Of a stretch of 64,000 bases of DNA, positions 54,905 through 64,000 are shown piece after piece. The position numbers and the translations under genes are program-made. The notes beneath the pieces were generated by a model, which worked only from the letters and a program-made list of their open reading frames with translations, was not told the DNA's origin and did no database searches. Position 1 is the stretch's first letter; each line of letters starts with the position of its first letter. This DNA is from Halichondria panicea (lineage: Eukaryota; Porifera; Demospongiae; Suberitida; Halichondriidae): contig NC_087381.1 in the NCBI RefSeq assembly GCF_963675165.1, positions 1,240,001 through 1,304,000 on the forward strand. Reading direction: 5' to 3'.

Positions 54905-56379
54905 TCAACGAACATAGATGTCAACTATCTCAATGGGTGTGTCTTCATTGCTAATACCCTCATCACCACAAAGCCTCAACTCAATATTGTCTGTAGTTGG
55001 TTGAGGGAGTTGCTTGCAAAACCACGGTGGATTGTTGAACTCACAGCAAGTACTAGTACCCCCGCATCCCTGACCATCCCAGAGTGGATCATCAGGGTAG
55101 AAGGTATTATGAATAATGAGCTGTCGGCTTCCAGTTTCACAGAAGTAATCTTGACCAATGAAGGGAGGCACAACTCCAGTGTAGGGGAGGTTAGGTCTTG
55201 TGCAGGGACACGTATAATTATCGGATCGAGTTTCATCAAGTGCACTAGCAAATGTCCAGATGTGCTGACGAGGCGAGTGACCATGGGTTAGGCTCACACC
55301 ATCAACGTAACCATCATCAATAGATAAATTTCTGTTAAAGAAATATGGAGCAAAAGCATCTGGAGTGCTACTTTGATATGCAATGATTCGACCACAAACT
55401 GTTGAATACTTTACCCCATACGTTGAATAAGTAGTGGACACACATCCCGGTGCATGTTTGCCACAAGTACGCAATGGTGGTTCTGTCCTGGTTACCAGTC
55501 TCAATCCCTCTGAGCAGTTTTGGTTAGGATCAGTCATGTCAAGGTTGGCTACCCTCATCCATCCTCCTGCAGTGTTGCAGCTACAGCTTGTTTGATTCAT
55601 GTCACAATAGACCTGAACAGGAGAGCTAGTACTGTCAGTGGCAATCCAGTATTCTCCAGATGGTCGGTCTTGAGGGATGTCACTGCAAGAGCTTGCTGGG
55701 TTGTTGATTGTTCCAAGATAAAGTGGCTCCAGTTCTTCAAGAATAGACTGTATGTCGTTGAGATTTCTCAAAGTATACTTGTTTTGCTCGGAAATGTTGC
55801 TTGAAAGAGCTAGGATTGAATTGCTGAATTGACTGGATTGGTTGTTCAGTTTCTCGTTGGTAGACTGTACTTGCTTATTGGTACTGCTCAGCTGCTCAGA
55901 AAAGTTGTTTTGAAGGAGCAAAATTGCATCATTGAGTTGAGCTTGTAGGATTTGAATCTGTTAACTGGATTGGTTGTTTAGTTGCTCGTTTATGGACTGT
56001 ACTTGCTTATTAGTACTGATCATTTGATTCTTCAACTCTATATTGGTGTACACCAGTACAGCCACAGCTACCAACAGAGACAGAACAAAAGCTACTATGA
56101 CAAGAATTGCAAACCGTTTTTACCATTTTCATTTCTAGCCACTTCTTGCCTTATTCTCTTTGTGTTGCTTTTGTTGTCAATACTTTCGGTAGATTTATTA
56201 GTATCTCCAGCAGTATTATGCTTTATGTGTCCAGTGTTCTCAATGGTACTGTACTCATAATCTGTTTGGGTGAGACTTCTCTGGTTGATATTGTAGGCAG
56301 TGTTTTCCTGCAATGCAGTGGCTTGTGTTTCTCTTCCTTTGTTAACGTGCACAACATCGTAGGCAGTGTTTAGCTCCAT
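54905..56379 (-). pseudogene. Array receptor copy with frameshift and stop
   Basis: ATG 56379 begins MELNTAYDVVHVNKGRETQ with EYSTI and GHIKH motifs. In the codons before the helix, GGTAAAAACGG has one A fewer than the family GGTAAAAAACGG, so the frame ends at 56095. In the stalk, CAA has become TAA (SS, stop, QIQ) at about 55,962. From 55921 a 338-codon frame is intact through part of one 44-residue stalk unit and the whole ectodomain to NEDTPIEIVDIYVR. The ectodomain carries the short KHAPGCVS loop in place of RVEGxxGC, a form shared only with 60925-62534. Other loops: RSDNYT and RQLIIHNTFYP. The homopolymer loss could be a sequencing error, but the nonsense codon is independent evidence. 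Confidence 0.85.
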
Positions 56380-57650
56380 AATTCACTGTTGCCACTGACT
56401 CAAAATAGAGAGGCTGTTACTCTACATAAAGACTTTGCTATGTGTTGTATACATCCTAGACAGCACTCGGTACATTAACCATAAATGATTTGTCTTTCCT
56501 TATATACAGTGTATGTCTTCAAATAGTTGATACAGGCTATGTTGAGAATTGTATGTGGGAGGCTGCCTATTTGTTTAACTAGGCGTATTGTTTGTGATGC
56601 ATGGGCCGGCTATTAAATGGCCCTCGACCACTCATCACTACTCTCGCCAATATATGGCATATTTCACTCGTGCTCATACAAAAACTATTCTTGCTGTGCA
56701 TCAGCGCATCAGTGCATGGCGTCGATTTTCATTTTTTATGTTTTATGGGGGGCACCAAATTAAAAAAGGGAGGGGCGAAGCCGCCAGGTGAGACAGTGCT
56801 TGTGCCGCCACGGGGTGGGTCCGGGAGGGGGATGTTATCTCTTCGACGCAACATTTTTTCTTTTTATGCTCTCAGAGACAGTTGTTAGATCAATTTTTAT
56901 AAGTGATATAGTCTGCATGCATATGTATTACGGTCAGAACATACACACACACACAAACCGACACGCACATGCACCAATCACTCTACCCCTGCTGCGCACA
57001 CACACGGGGTAATGATCAGTCTGCTCCAGCTTCCCTGTTTCTTACATTTCCCCTCCAAATTTGTCTAATTAATCCTTGTACGTATTTCATTCATCTGCAT
57101 AATTAGGAGGCTGCATGCACATTCATTTTAGGGTGCTTAACTACGAATTTAGTAGTAGATTGTATTTAGGATGTGTTTCTCGTATTGCGCGTGTTATTTT
57201 CATGATTGTAATTATCTCTTCATCATAATTATTACTACAATGTTTTGTTGCGAGCTTTGCGCAAATTCTTACAAATCGCAAATTTTGTATTTGATGAATT
57301 ACTTAATGTGTGTCAAGTGTCAAGATCATTATTATTGTATTTACTGTAGATTATTACAAGTACATGCATATTATCATCATTTGTCTTTTATCTTGCACGC
57401 AATTTTTGCGGTTGGAATAGCTATATAGAGTGGTAAAAGCGTGATAATTATAATATGTAGTACGTACGTAACTCCATTGCTAACAGAAAGAGAACGTTAC
57501 TATATAAATTATACTGACTCTGTCAAAACTAAAATGTTCGTATTAATGATTAGTGTGTATAACTAATTATTATGCTAGCATGCCACACCAGATTAGATAA
57601 GCTTTAATTGAACGTGGTCTCGGCTCTAATACTGTCTAATTGTCTTAAGT
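56380..57650. other. Intergenic, unusual composition at 56,600-57,010
   Basis: 56,400-56,600 is the usual upstream region ending in GGGAGGCTGCCTATTTGTTT. 56,600-57,010 is less AT-rich, with GGGGGGCACC, CCGGGAGGGGGATG and a (CA)n run near 56,945. The open frames there have no protein-like features. 57,170-57,650 matches 54,580-54,900 loosely. Confidence 0.5.
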
Positions 57651-57657
57651 GTGTAAT

Positions 57658-59022
57658 TCAGCGTACATAGATCTCAACTAGCTCAATGGGTGTGTCTTCA
57701 TTACTAATTCCCTCATCACTACAAATCCTCAACTCGATATCGTCTGTAGTTGGTTGAGGGAGTTGCTTGCAGAACCACGGTGGATGGTTGAACTCACAGC
57801 AAGTACTGGTACCCCCGCATCCCTGACCGTCCCAGACTGGATCATCAGGGTAGAAGATGCTAAATTTAAACGTTTGTCGGCTTCCAGTTTCACAGAAGTA
57901 ATCTTGACCAATGAAGGGAGGTACAACTCCAGTGTAGAAGCGGCTAGGTCTTGTGCAGGGACATGCCCGTCTATCGAAAGCAGTTTCATCGATTGCATTA
58001 ACAAATGTCCAGATGTGCTGACGAGGCGACTGACCATGGGTTAGGCTCACACCATCAACGTAAACATCATCAATAGATAAAGTTCTGTTATAGATATATG
58101 GAGTAAAAGCATCCGGAGTGCTATTTTGATATGCAATGATTCGACCACAAACTTTTGAATACTCCACTCCATATGTTGAATAAGTAGTGGAAGTACATCC
58201 TGCTGGTCCTTCCACTTGGCCACAAGTACGCAGTGGTGGTGTCGTCCTGGTTACCAGTCTAAATGTTTCTGGGCAGTTTTGATTGGGATCGGTCATGTCA
58301 AGATTGGCTACCCTCATCCATCCTCCTGCAGTGTTACAGCTACAGCTTGTTCGATTCATGTCACAGTAGACCTGAACAGGAGAGCTAGTACTGTCAGTGG
58401 CAATCCAATATTCACCAGATGGTCTGTCTTGAGTAATGTCACTACAAGAGCTAGCTGGGTTTCCTATTCTTGTTCCAGGATAGAATGCCATTGGACCTAA
58501 CTCCGCAATAATGGACTGTACGTCATTGAGGTCTCGAATAATGATTTCATTTTGCTCAGAAATGTTACTTGAAAGAGCTAGGATTGAATTGCTGAGTTGA
58601 CTGGATTGGTTGTTTAGTTGTTCGTTCATGGACTGTATTTGCTTATTGGTACTGATCATCTGGTTCTTCAACTCTATATTGGTGTACACCAGTGCTGCCA
58701 CAGCTACCAACAGAGACAGAACAAAAGCTATGACGGCAAAAATTGCAAACCATTTTTTACCATATTTATTTTTAGCCACTTCTTGCCTTATTCTCTTTGT
58801 GTTGCTTTTGTTGTCCAAAACACTTTCAGTAGATTTAGTATCTGCAGCAGTATTATGCTCTATGTATCCAGTGATCTCAATGGTACTGTACTCATTATCT
58901 GTTTGGGTGAGACTTCTCTGGTTAACATTGTAGGCTATGTTTTCCTGCAATGCAGTGGCTTGTATTTCTCTTTCTCTTCTGTTGTTAGCGTGCACAACAT
59001 CGTAGGCAGTGTTTAGTTCCAT
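57658..59022 (-). CDS. Array receptor, intact, 454 residues
   Basis: Single exon from ATG 59022. The cytoplasmic tail (1-90) has tyrosines 7 (TAYDVV, TxYxxV pattern), 31 (IAYNVN), 45 (EYSTI) and 53 (GYIEH), then KRIRQEVAKNKYGKK. The helix is at about 91-113. The stalk has one STNKQIQSMNEQLNN unit, LSNSILALSSNISEQN and RDLNDVQSIIAELGPM. The junction is of the YPGTRIGNPASSC type, which it shares with 41964 and 62534. The rest is complete, from SGEYWIATDS to GISNEDTPIELVEIYVR. FNHPPW replaces FNNPPW. Variable loops read GPAGCTS, TAFDRRA and RQTFKFSIFYP. Its leader (GTAGAGTTTCAACAGTGAATT) is uninterrupted. Like the other intact members it is predicted to be a type II surface protein; ligand and pathway are unknown. 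Confidence 0.86.
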   Translation of the reverse strand: MELNTAYDVVHANNRREREIQATALQENIAYNVNQRSLTQTDNEYSTIEITGYIEHNTAADTKSTESVLDNKSNTKRIRQEVAKNKYGKKWFAIFAVIAFVLSLLVAVAALVYTNIELKNQMISTNKQIQSMNEQLNNQSSQLSNSILALSSNISEQNEIIIRDLNDVQSIIAELGPMAFYPGTRIGNPASSCSDITQDRPSGEYWIATDSTSSPVQVYCDMNRTSCSCNTAGGWMRVANLDMTDPNQNCPETFRLVTRTTPPLRTCGQVEGPAGCTSTTYSTYGVEYSKVCGRIIAYQNSTPDAFTPYIYNRTLSIDDVYVDGVSLTHGQSPRQHIWTFVNAIDETAFDRRACPCTRPSRFYTGVVPPFIGQDYFCETGSRQTFKFSIFYPDDPVWDGQGCGGTSTCCEFNHPPWFCKQLPQPTTDDIELRICSDEGISNEDTPIELVEIYVR

Positions 59023-59029
59023 AATTCAC

Positions 59030-60160
59030 TGTTGAAACTCTACCACTGGCTTGATATAGAGAGGCTGTTACTGTATATACAGACTTTTCTGTTACTATAA
59101 TACTGCATGGATACATACTTTACTGTGTTCTATATACATTTCAGTGCAGCACTCGGTATACATTCCTTTCCATGCTTGACTAATTGCATGGTATTTCCGA
59201 CCTCATCTTAAGTGTGCATGGGAAGCTGCCATTAAGAATTCTTAGCTAATTGAGTATTTGGGCGTATAGTCAATCTCATCTGATACATGATAGCGAGTGT
59301 GCATGGGAGGTGTGTGTGCATGTGTCTCAGTGTAGCAGGTGCTGCATGGGTTGGTTCCCAAGCTGACCTAGACCATATGCTAAGAAGACAAGATCATCAA
59401 CAGTTCAAACATCATTGTAATCAGTCTCATGTATAGATGCACGCATGCATGAACTGCACATTATACCTGTCGTAGTATATACCATGTAATCAAAATTTAT
59501 ACCTGTCATAGTATACCATGTAATCAAATTTGTGCTGAAGACTGGATGGCGAGAAACTCATCCATATTAATATTAATCTAACATTTCTGTGGGGTTTAGG
59601 TGGATACTCCTATATAATTATAGGTCCTCACTTCTATAATGGTAATTTTTTTCTTGGCTGCAGGGATTCTTTTAGTTCTGTCCGTTGCACTATAGTATTA
59701 TAGCTAACTGTTGTTTCCTCAATTCTTTACATTTCTTCACATTAATTACCTGATTATGTGATCATGTACCATCTGCTGTTGTAAGGATATTACGTTTTAT
59801 GGCGGGGATTGGAGAAATGGATACTAATGTCTGATATCATTATATAGCAGTGTTCAAAGGGGGTTGCATTCCTCACATGCATGCATGCCTCCAAACATGT
59901 GTGTTCTGTCTGCATATAATTATGTGTGTGTTCCACTGTTTCCTCAAAATATGAAATTTAATCTCGTATATTGCCCTACATGTATGCATCTTCTGTTCAG
60001 TGGTTCAACTGCATGATAATTATGTTTCTCCTCACATATATTTAAGAAATCATGTATGCATGCATGGAATTGAGTATCACATGCACTGTTGCTAATGCAC
60101 ATTTGTCGTTATTCCGTAGTCATATTTAACAATTCATGCACACCTGTGACGTACATCCGT
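59030..60160. other. Intergenic, no gene seen
   Basis: The upstream region of the 57658-59022 gene ends about 59,200. Beyond it I see only short duplicated phrases (ATTTATACCTGTCATAGTATA near 59,465 and 59,505) and ordinary AT-rich sequence without splice sites or protein-like frames. Confidence 0.5.
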
Positions 60161-60164
60161 TATC

Positions 60165-60575
60165 TCTTAATTAGGGCCCAAATTATTCGATCAGCAGTTA
60201 TCGAAATGAAAATGCACAGAGTGAGTACACAAAAGATGCACATAGGGAGCTGCTTCACAAAGGCCTGGGGAGTTGCCAATTGTGCTGCAGCACGATTACA
60301 GTGACCCAGGGCAACTTCAGGATGATTGAATGACTTTAAATTACGTTTCAAAAAGATTTAGCAGGCTGCTGGACTTCTCTGATTCTAGCCAACTCGTAAC
60401 TCAGTTATATTTTGCTTGAGAAAACATAGATTCTCTTGATGCCTCTGAGCTACCCAAAAATGCTCGAATGAGCAGGTCATACTCCAGTCCTGTGAGTATT
60501 CCAAAGACGATTAACCCTTACCTCAAACTGTCCAGTCTCGTCCGTTAGTATAGCCAAGAGGAGCACTGTTGGGAA
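60165..60575 (-). repeat. Second copy of the captured exon cargo
   Basis: In reverse complement this block matches about 51,772-52,150, the interior of the nested TIR element: the LTDETGQFE exon end and donor, the intron, LEYDLLIR and the CACAAAAGATGGACAT-like downstream part. The TAGCCTCGAT ends are absent here. It may be a decayed element, a different carrier or the remains of the source gene. At 60,500 the ACTCCAGTCCTGTGAGTAT stretch contains the exon 2 start. Point differences and small indels are scattered throughout. Confidence 0.7.
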
Positions 60576-60577
60576 GA

Positions 60578-60765
60578 GGGTATATTTCAAGGGTATAAAT
60601 GTTTGTGGTTTTTGCGGATTAGGCATGAACCGCGAACATTTATAACCGCGAATTTAATATTCCATGCATGCATGCTGCAAAAAAGGCGCTATTCCACGAA
60701 AATTAAATCCGCGAAAACCTTTCTAAAGGCACATCTGCGAAAATTTATACCCTCGAAATATACCC
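60578..60765. mobile_element. 188-bp TIR element
   Basis: GGGTATATTTCAAGGGTATAAATGTT and the complement of AAATTTATACCCTCGAAATATACCC form the ends. The interior contains several GCGAAAA/TTTCGC-type short repeats (CCGCGAACATTTATAACCGC, CGCGAAAACC). It abuts the cargo copy at 60165-60575. No coding capacity. Confidence 0.7.
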
Positions 60766-60924
60766 GCTATACGGTACGCTTTCTTAAGCGTGCACAGGTT
60801 ACACGATTAGTGTTCTTTGTAGGGGATTGCTACAGGTGTTCATATCAATACAACTGCTATATTATTCAGTTCTACTCTTGGTTCTAGAGCTAGCTACATG
60901 CAGTGTGTAAAAATGAAAAAGTGT

Positions 60925-62534
60925 TCAGAGGATGTATATTTCCACAATCTCAATTGGTATGTCTTCATCTGGAAGAGGTTGATTAGCACAAAGTCTCAAC
61001 TCGATATCGTCTGTAGTTGGTTGAGGGAGTTGCTTGCAGAACCACGGTGGATTGTTGAACTCACAGCAAGTACTGTTACTCCCGCATCCCTGACCATCCC
61101 AGAGTGGATCATTAGGGTAGAAGATACTAGCAATTTCCTGTCGGCTTCCAGTTTCACAGAAGTAATCTTTACCAATGAAGGGAGGTACAACTCCAGTGTA
61201 GGGGAGGTCAGGTCTTGTGCAGGGACATACCTCTGTATCAGAGCGAGTTTCATCGATTGCATTGATAAACGTCCAGATATGCTGACGAGGCGACTGTCCA
61301 TGAGTTAGGCTCACACCATCAACGTAAACATCATCAATAGATAAAGATAAATGAAGAGCATCTGGAGAACCACTTTGATATCTAATGATTCGACCACAAA
61401 CTTTTGAATACTCCACCCCATACGTCGAATAGGTAGTGGACACACATCCCGGTGCATGTCTGCCACAAGTACGCAATGGTGGTTCTTCCCTGGTTACCAG
61501 CATCAATTCCTCTGGGCAGTTTTGGTTGGGATCGGTCATATCCAGGTTGGCTACCCTCATCCATCCTCCTGTAGTGTTGCAGCTACAGCTTGTTCGATTC
61601 ATGTCACAGTACACCTGAACAGGAGAGCTAGTACTGTCAGTGGTATTCCAGTATTCTCCAGATGGTCGGTCTTGAGGGATGTCTTTGCAAGAGCTTGCTG
61701 GGTTTCCTATTCTAGTTCCAGGATAGAATGCCATTGGACCTAAATCCGTAATAATGGACTGTACGCCATTGAGGTCTCGAATAATAATTTCATTTTGCCC
61801 GGAAATGTTACTTGAAAGAGCTAGGATTGAATTGCTGAGTTGACTGGATTGGTTGTTCAGTTGCTCGTTGGTAGACTGTACTTGCTTATTAGTACTGCTC
61901 AGCTGCTCAGAAAAGTTGTTTTGAAGGAGTAAAATTGAATGACTGAATTGAGCTTGTAGGATTTGAATCTGTTGACTGGATTGGTTGTTCAGTTGCTCGT
62001 TGGTAGACTTTACTTGCTTATTAGCACTGCTCAGCTGCTCAGAAAAGTTGTTTTGAAGGAGCAAAATTGAATGACTGAATTGAGCTTGTAGGATTTGAAT
62101 CTGTTGACTGGATTGGTTGTTCAGTTGCTCGTTCATGGACTGTAATTGCTTATTGGTACTGATCATCTGGTTCTTCAACTCTATATTGGTGTACACCAGT
62201 GCTGCCACAGCTACCAACAGAGACAGAACAAAAGCTATGACGGCAAAAATTGCAAACCATTTTTTACCATATTCATTTTTAGCCACTTCTTGCCTTATTC
62301 TCTTTGTGTTGCTTTTGTTGTCCAGGACACTACTTTCGTTAGATTTAGTATCTCCAGCAGTATCATACGTTATGTATCCAGTGTTCTCAACGGTACTGTA
62401 CTTATTATCTGTTTGGGTGAGACTTCTCTGGTTGATATTGTAGGCAGTGTTTTCCTGCAATGAAGTGGCTTGTGTTTCTCTTTCTCTTCTGTTGTTAGCG
62501 TGCACAATATATCGTAGGCAGTGTTTAGCTCCAT
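60925..62534 (-). pseudogene. Array receptor copy, 2-nt insertion near start
   Basis: ATG 62534 gives MELNTAYD. The family GATGTTGTGCACGC then reads GATATATTGTGCACGC (about 62,508-62,513), two bases longer, so the tail frame is lost after codon 8. From that point a 526-codon frame is intact but lacks its own ATG until after the helix. It has HANNRRERETQ, TAYNIN, KYSTV, GYITYDT, a helix, and a stalk with one starter unit plus two full 44-residue repeats (SEQLSSANKQVKSTNEQLNN and similar). The YPGTRIGNPASSC junction and the complete ectodomain follow, to PLPDEDIPIEIVEIYIL. The loops are HAPGCVS, RSDTEV and RQEIASIFYPN, and DALHL is a shortened form of DAFxxYFxNR. The single small lesion may be recent, polymorphic or an assembly error. 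Had it been intact, this would be the second-longest stalk in the array. Confidence 0.82.
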
Positions 62535-62539
62535 CTTAA

Positions 62540-63424
62540 TTCACTGTTGAAACTCTACCATGCATTGACTCGATATAGAGATGTTGTTACTCTACATAGT
62601 TATACAGACTTTGCTGTGTGTTGTATACATCCCAGACATGCAGCACTCGATCACATTGTTTGTCATTCCTCAGTTATACAGTGTATGTCTTCAAATAGCT
62701 GATACAGGCTGATATGTTGAGAATTGTATGTGGGAGGCTGCCTATTTGCTTAACTAGGCATATTGTTTGTGAATTAATTCATAGGCCGGGGATTCTTAGC
62801 TATTAACAATACACAGTAAAAACACATTCGTTACAGTAACATAAAACATGTTAAATAAAACTCATAGAAATGACATAAATTTCTGTCATTTAACACTAAA
62901 ATACGATGATGTGTCTCATAAAACATAATTATGTGTTTTTGCTGTGTAGAGGTGAAAGAGGTGCATAACTGCTGATCGACCCAATTAATAAAAATAATTC
63001 CTAAACCATACATGCAAGCTAGAAGACACGGTCTTGCTAATGGAAGGGTTTGCCTTCGCTAACCAACAAGCGGAATTTCCCCAACCACAACTGAGCAGTT
63101 AGTACGTGATGATGCACTGTTATAACTAAAGAAAAAATTTGTTTGCAAATCCACGAATAAAAATCCAGAGAACGTGGCTAGAAGCCTATAGAAGCTGTTA
63201 GTTTTCATCGCATTGTGAGAAGTTACAGCTGGAACAGACACACATACACACACACTTACCGTATCCCTCGTGTGGCTACGCCTCAAGGCATAATTAGTGT
63301 ATATAAAACTAATTATGGTAACCCTTTTATGTTATAGATAGTACATGGGCATGAAGTATCTATGTGTTATAGTGTCCCATATCACGAGGGCTTTGCCCGA
63401 GGGATAAGGGACACTATATAACCT
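62540..63424. other. Upstream region and repeat pieces
   Basis: The leader and upstream region of the preceding gene extend to about 62,770. 62,800-63,120 repeats the ACACATTCGTTACAGTAAC / AAAATACGATGATG segments of 29,240 and 31,610. 63,100-63,296 is an inverted relative of the start of the insert at 39241. Around 63,385 is a hairpin-like GTGTCCCATATCACGAGGGC ... AAGGGACAC. No gene seen. Confidence 0.55.
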
Positions 63425-63774
63425 TAGATCATGTTTGCCATAAATACTGCAATTTGATTGGCTAAAGGAAGTGTTCTATCCAACTTAGAAAATCATGTAC
63501 TTATTAAGAAAATCGTGTACTTACTTAGAAAATCATGCACTTCACTTAGAAAATCATGTAGCAAAGATTAGATAAGAACATTCAAATCTGATTGGCTAAA
63601 TACTCATGGTTGCTATGATCTAAAATACTTAGACACTGTTTAGGAAGTTTCCACATGATGTAGAAGTCCTCAGGGCTAGTAGAACCCTCACTGCATTCGG
63701 GATACTACAACCAGCCCTTTGGGCTTCTAAATCATGTAGAAACTTCCTAAACAGTGTCTAACTATTATATAGAT
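63425..63774 (-). mobile_element. Foldback element (340-bp family), copy C
   Basis: Reverse-complement copy of 31203-31542: TAGATCATGTTTGCCATAAA at one end, the TACATGATTTTCTAAG units in complement, and the CTAAACAGTGTCTAACTA hairpin end. 350 bp. Confidence 0.85.
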
Positions 63775-63843
63775 ACCGAATGCACATGTGCTAACTGATT
63801 TAGATTCCACTTTTCATTGGCTGCCTCAGGCAAGAAGTGTATC

Positions 63844-63850
63844 TATAAAA
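63844..63850 (+). promoter_or_regulatory. TATA-like box before the right-edge ORF
   Basis: TATAAAA lies 35 bp before the ATG at 63885. The surroundings (CTATAAAAGCAGCAAGCC) are less AT-rich than is usual here. Confidence 0.3.
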
Positions 63851-63884
63851 GCAGCAAGCCTTAGCAACAGCTTTATTTTTGAAA

Positions 63885-64000
63885 ATGTCCTGTTCTGATA
63901 AGCTAGATGATTTCTGCTTCTCTGCTAAAAAACCTTTGCATTGGCCTTGCTTCAATATTAGAATGGACAAACTAGTGACTCCACCTTGTGCAGGAAGCGC
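63885..64000 (+). CDS. Start of an unidentified gene, cut by the window end
   Basis: ATG 63885 opens a frame that stays open for 38 codons to the window edge (MSCSDKLDDFCFSAKKPL, then HWPCFNIRMDKLVTPPCAGS). Four cysteines occur in about 35 residues. The upstream TATA-like box and the position just outside a repeat support a real start, but the piece is too short to identify. Confidence 0.3.
   Translation, partial: MSCSDKLDDFCFSAKKPLHWPCFNIRMDKLVTPPCAGS

Noticed and set aside
56588-57012. Overlapping open frames in the GC-richer patch
   Set aside because: Low-complexity composition, a CA run and no splice or domain signals.

Overview
The window looks like AT-rich animal nuclear DNA, most probably from a demosponge (Amphimedon-like). 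The reasons are a fragment of a multi-exon gene family with short GT-AG introns, Gly-X-Y collagen linked to a non-collagenous C-terminal domain, a very high density of short inverted-repeat elements, and a large family of intronless type II membrane proteins of a kind I associate with sponge genomes. The species is an inference; nothing in the sequence proves it.

Layout. Positions 1-2,032: a collagen-like type II membrane protein gene, broken by a frameshift and by a 611-bp inverted-repeat element. 2,100-8,100: a small unrecognised ORF, a chromodomain-like first exon, a decayed protein kinase gene (minus strand) and a decayed multi-exon gene of an uncharacterised, transposon-like family. 8,305-10,735: a 2.4-kb GT-rich minisatellite with a 9-bp base period. 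10,736-13,700: apparently gene-free, with a foldback element and a 200-N gap.

13,700-62,600: a receptor-like gene array. Five loci have intact reading frames (19938-21188, 27595-28944, 33194-35419, 45040-46287, 57658-59022). Two are nearly intact but frameshifted near the N-terminus (47067-48327, 60925-62534). About ten are clear pseudogenes or relics. Each gene is a single exon. It encodes a cytoplasmic tail rich in tyrosine motifs, one transmembrane helix, a Gln/Asn/Ser-rich stalk of variable length, and a C-terminal Cys-rich ectodomain of about 265 residues. The ectodomain opens with a fibrinogen/COLFI-like stretch and ends in a strongly conserved acidic tail. Almost invariant framework sequence alternates with short loops that differ in every copy. 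The stalk grows by whole 44-residue (132-bp) units. This is the best candidate in the window for an undescribed system: a tandem, birth-and-death family of candidate recognition or adhesion receptors.

The space between genes is built from repeated blocks: a direct segmental duplication (about 21,230-25,800 and 42,500-46,750), further copies around 36,200-40,300 and 48,500-50,400, an inverted pair of gene copies sharing the same solo LTR, and many short TIR elements. Several elements have a matching empty site in a paralogous copy. Two related TIR elements with 9-bp target duplications appear to carry captured exons. A palindromic octamer (ATAATTAT) is strikingly common, and in two genes a 4-nt ATTA insertion that creates it causes the frameshift.

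The last 116 bases open a further possible gene on the plus strand. All calls come from reading the sequence; no database search was run.
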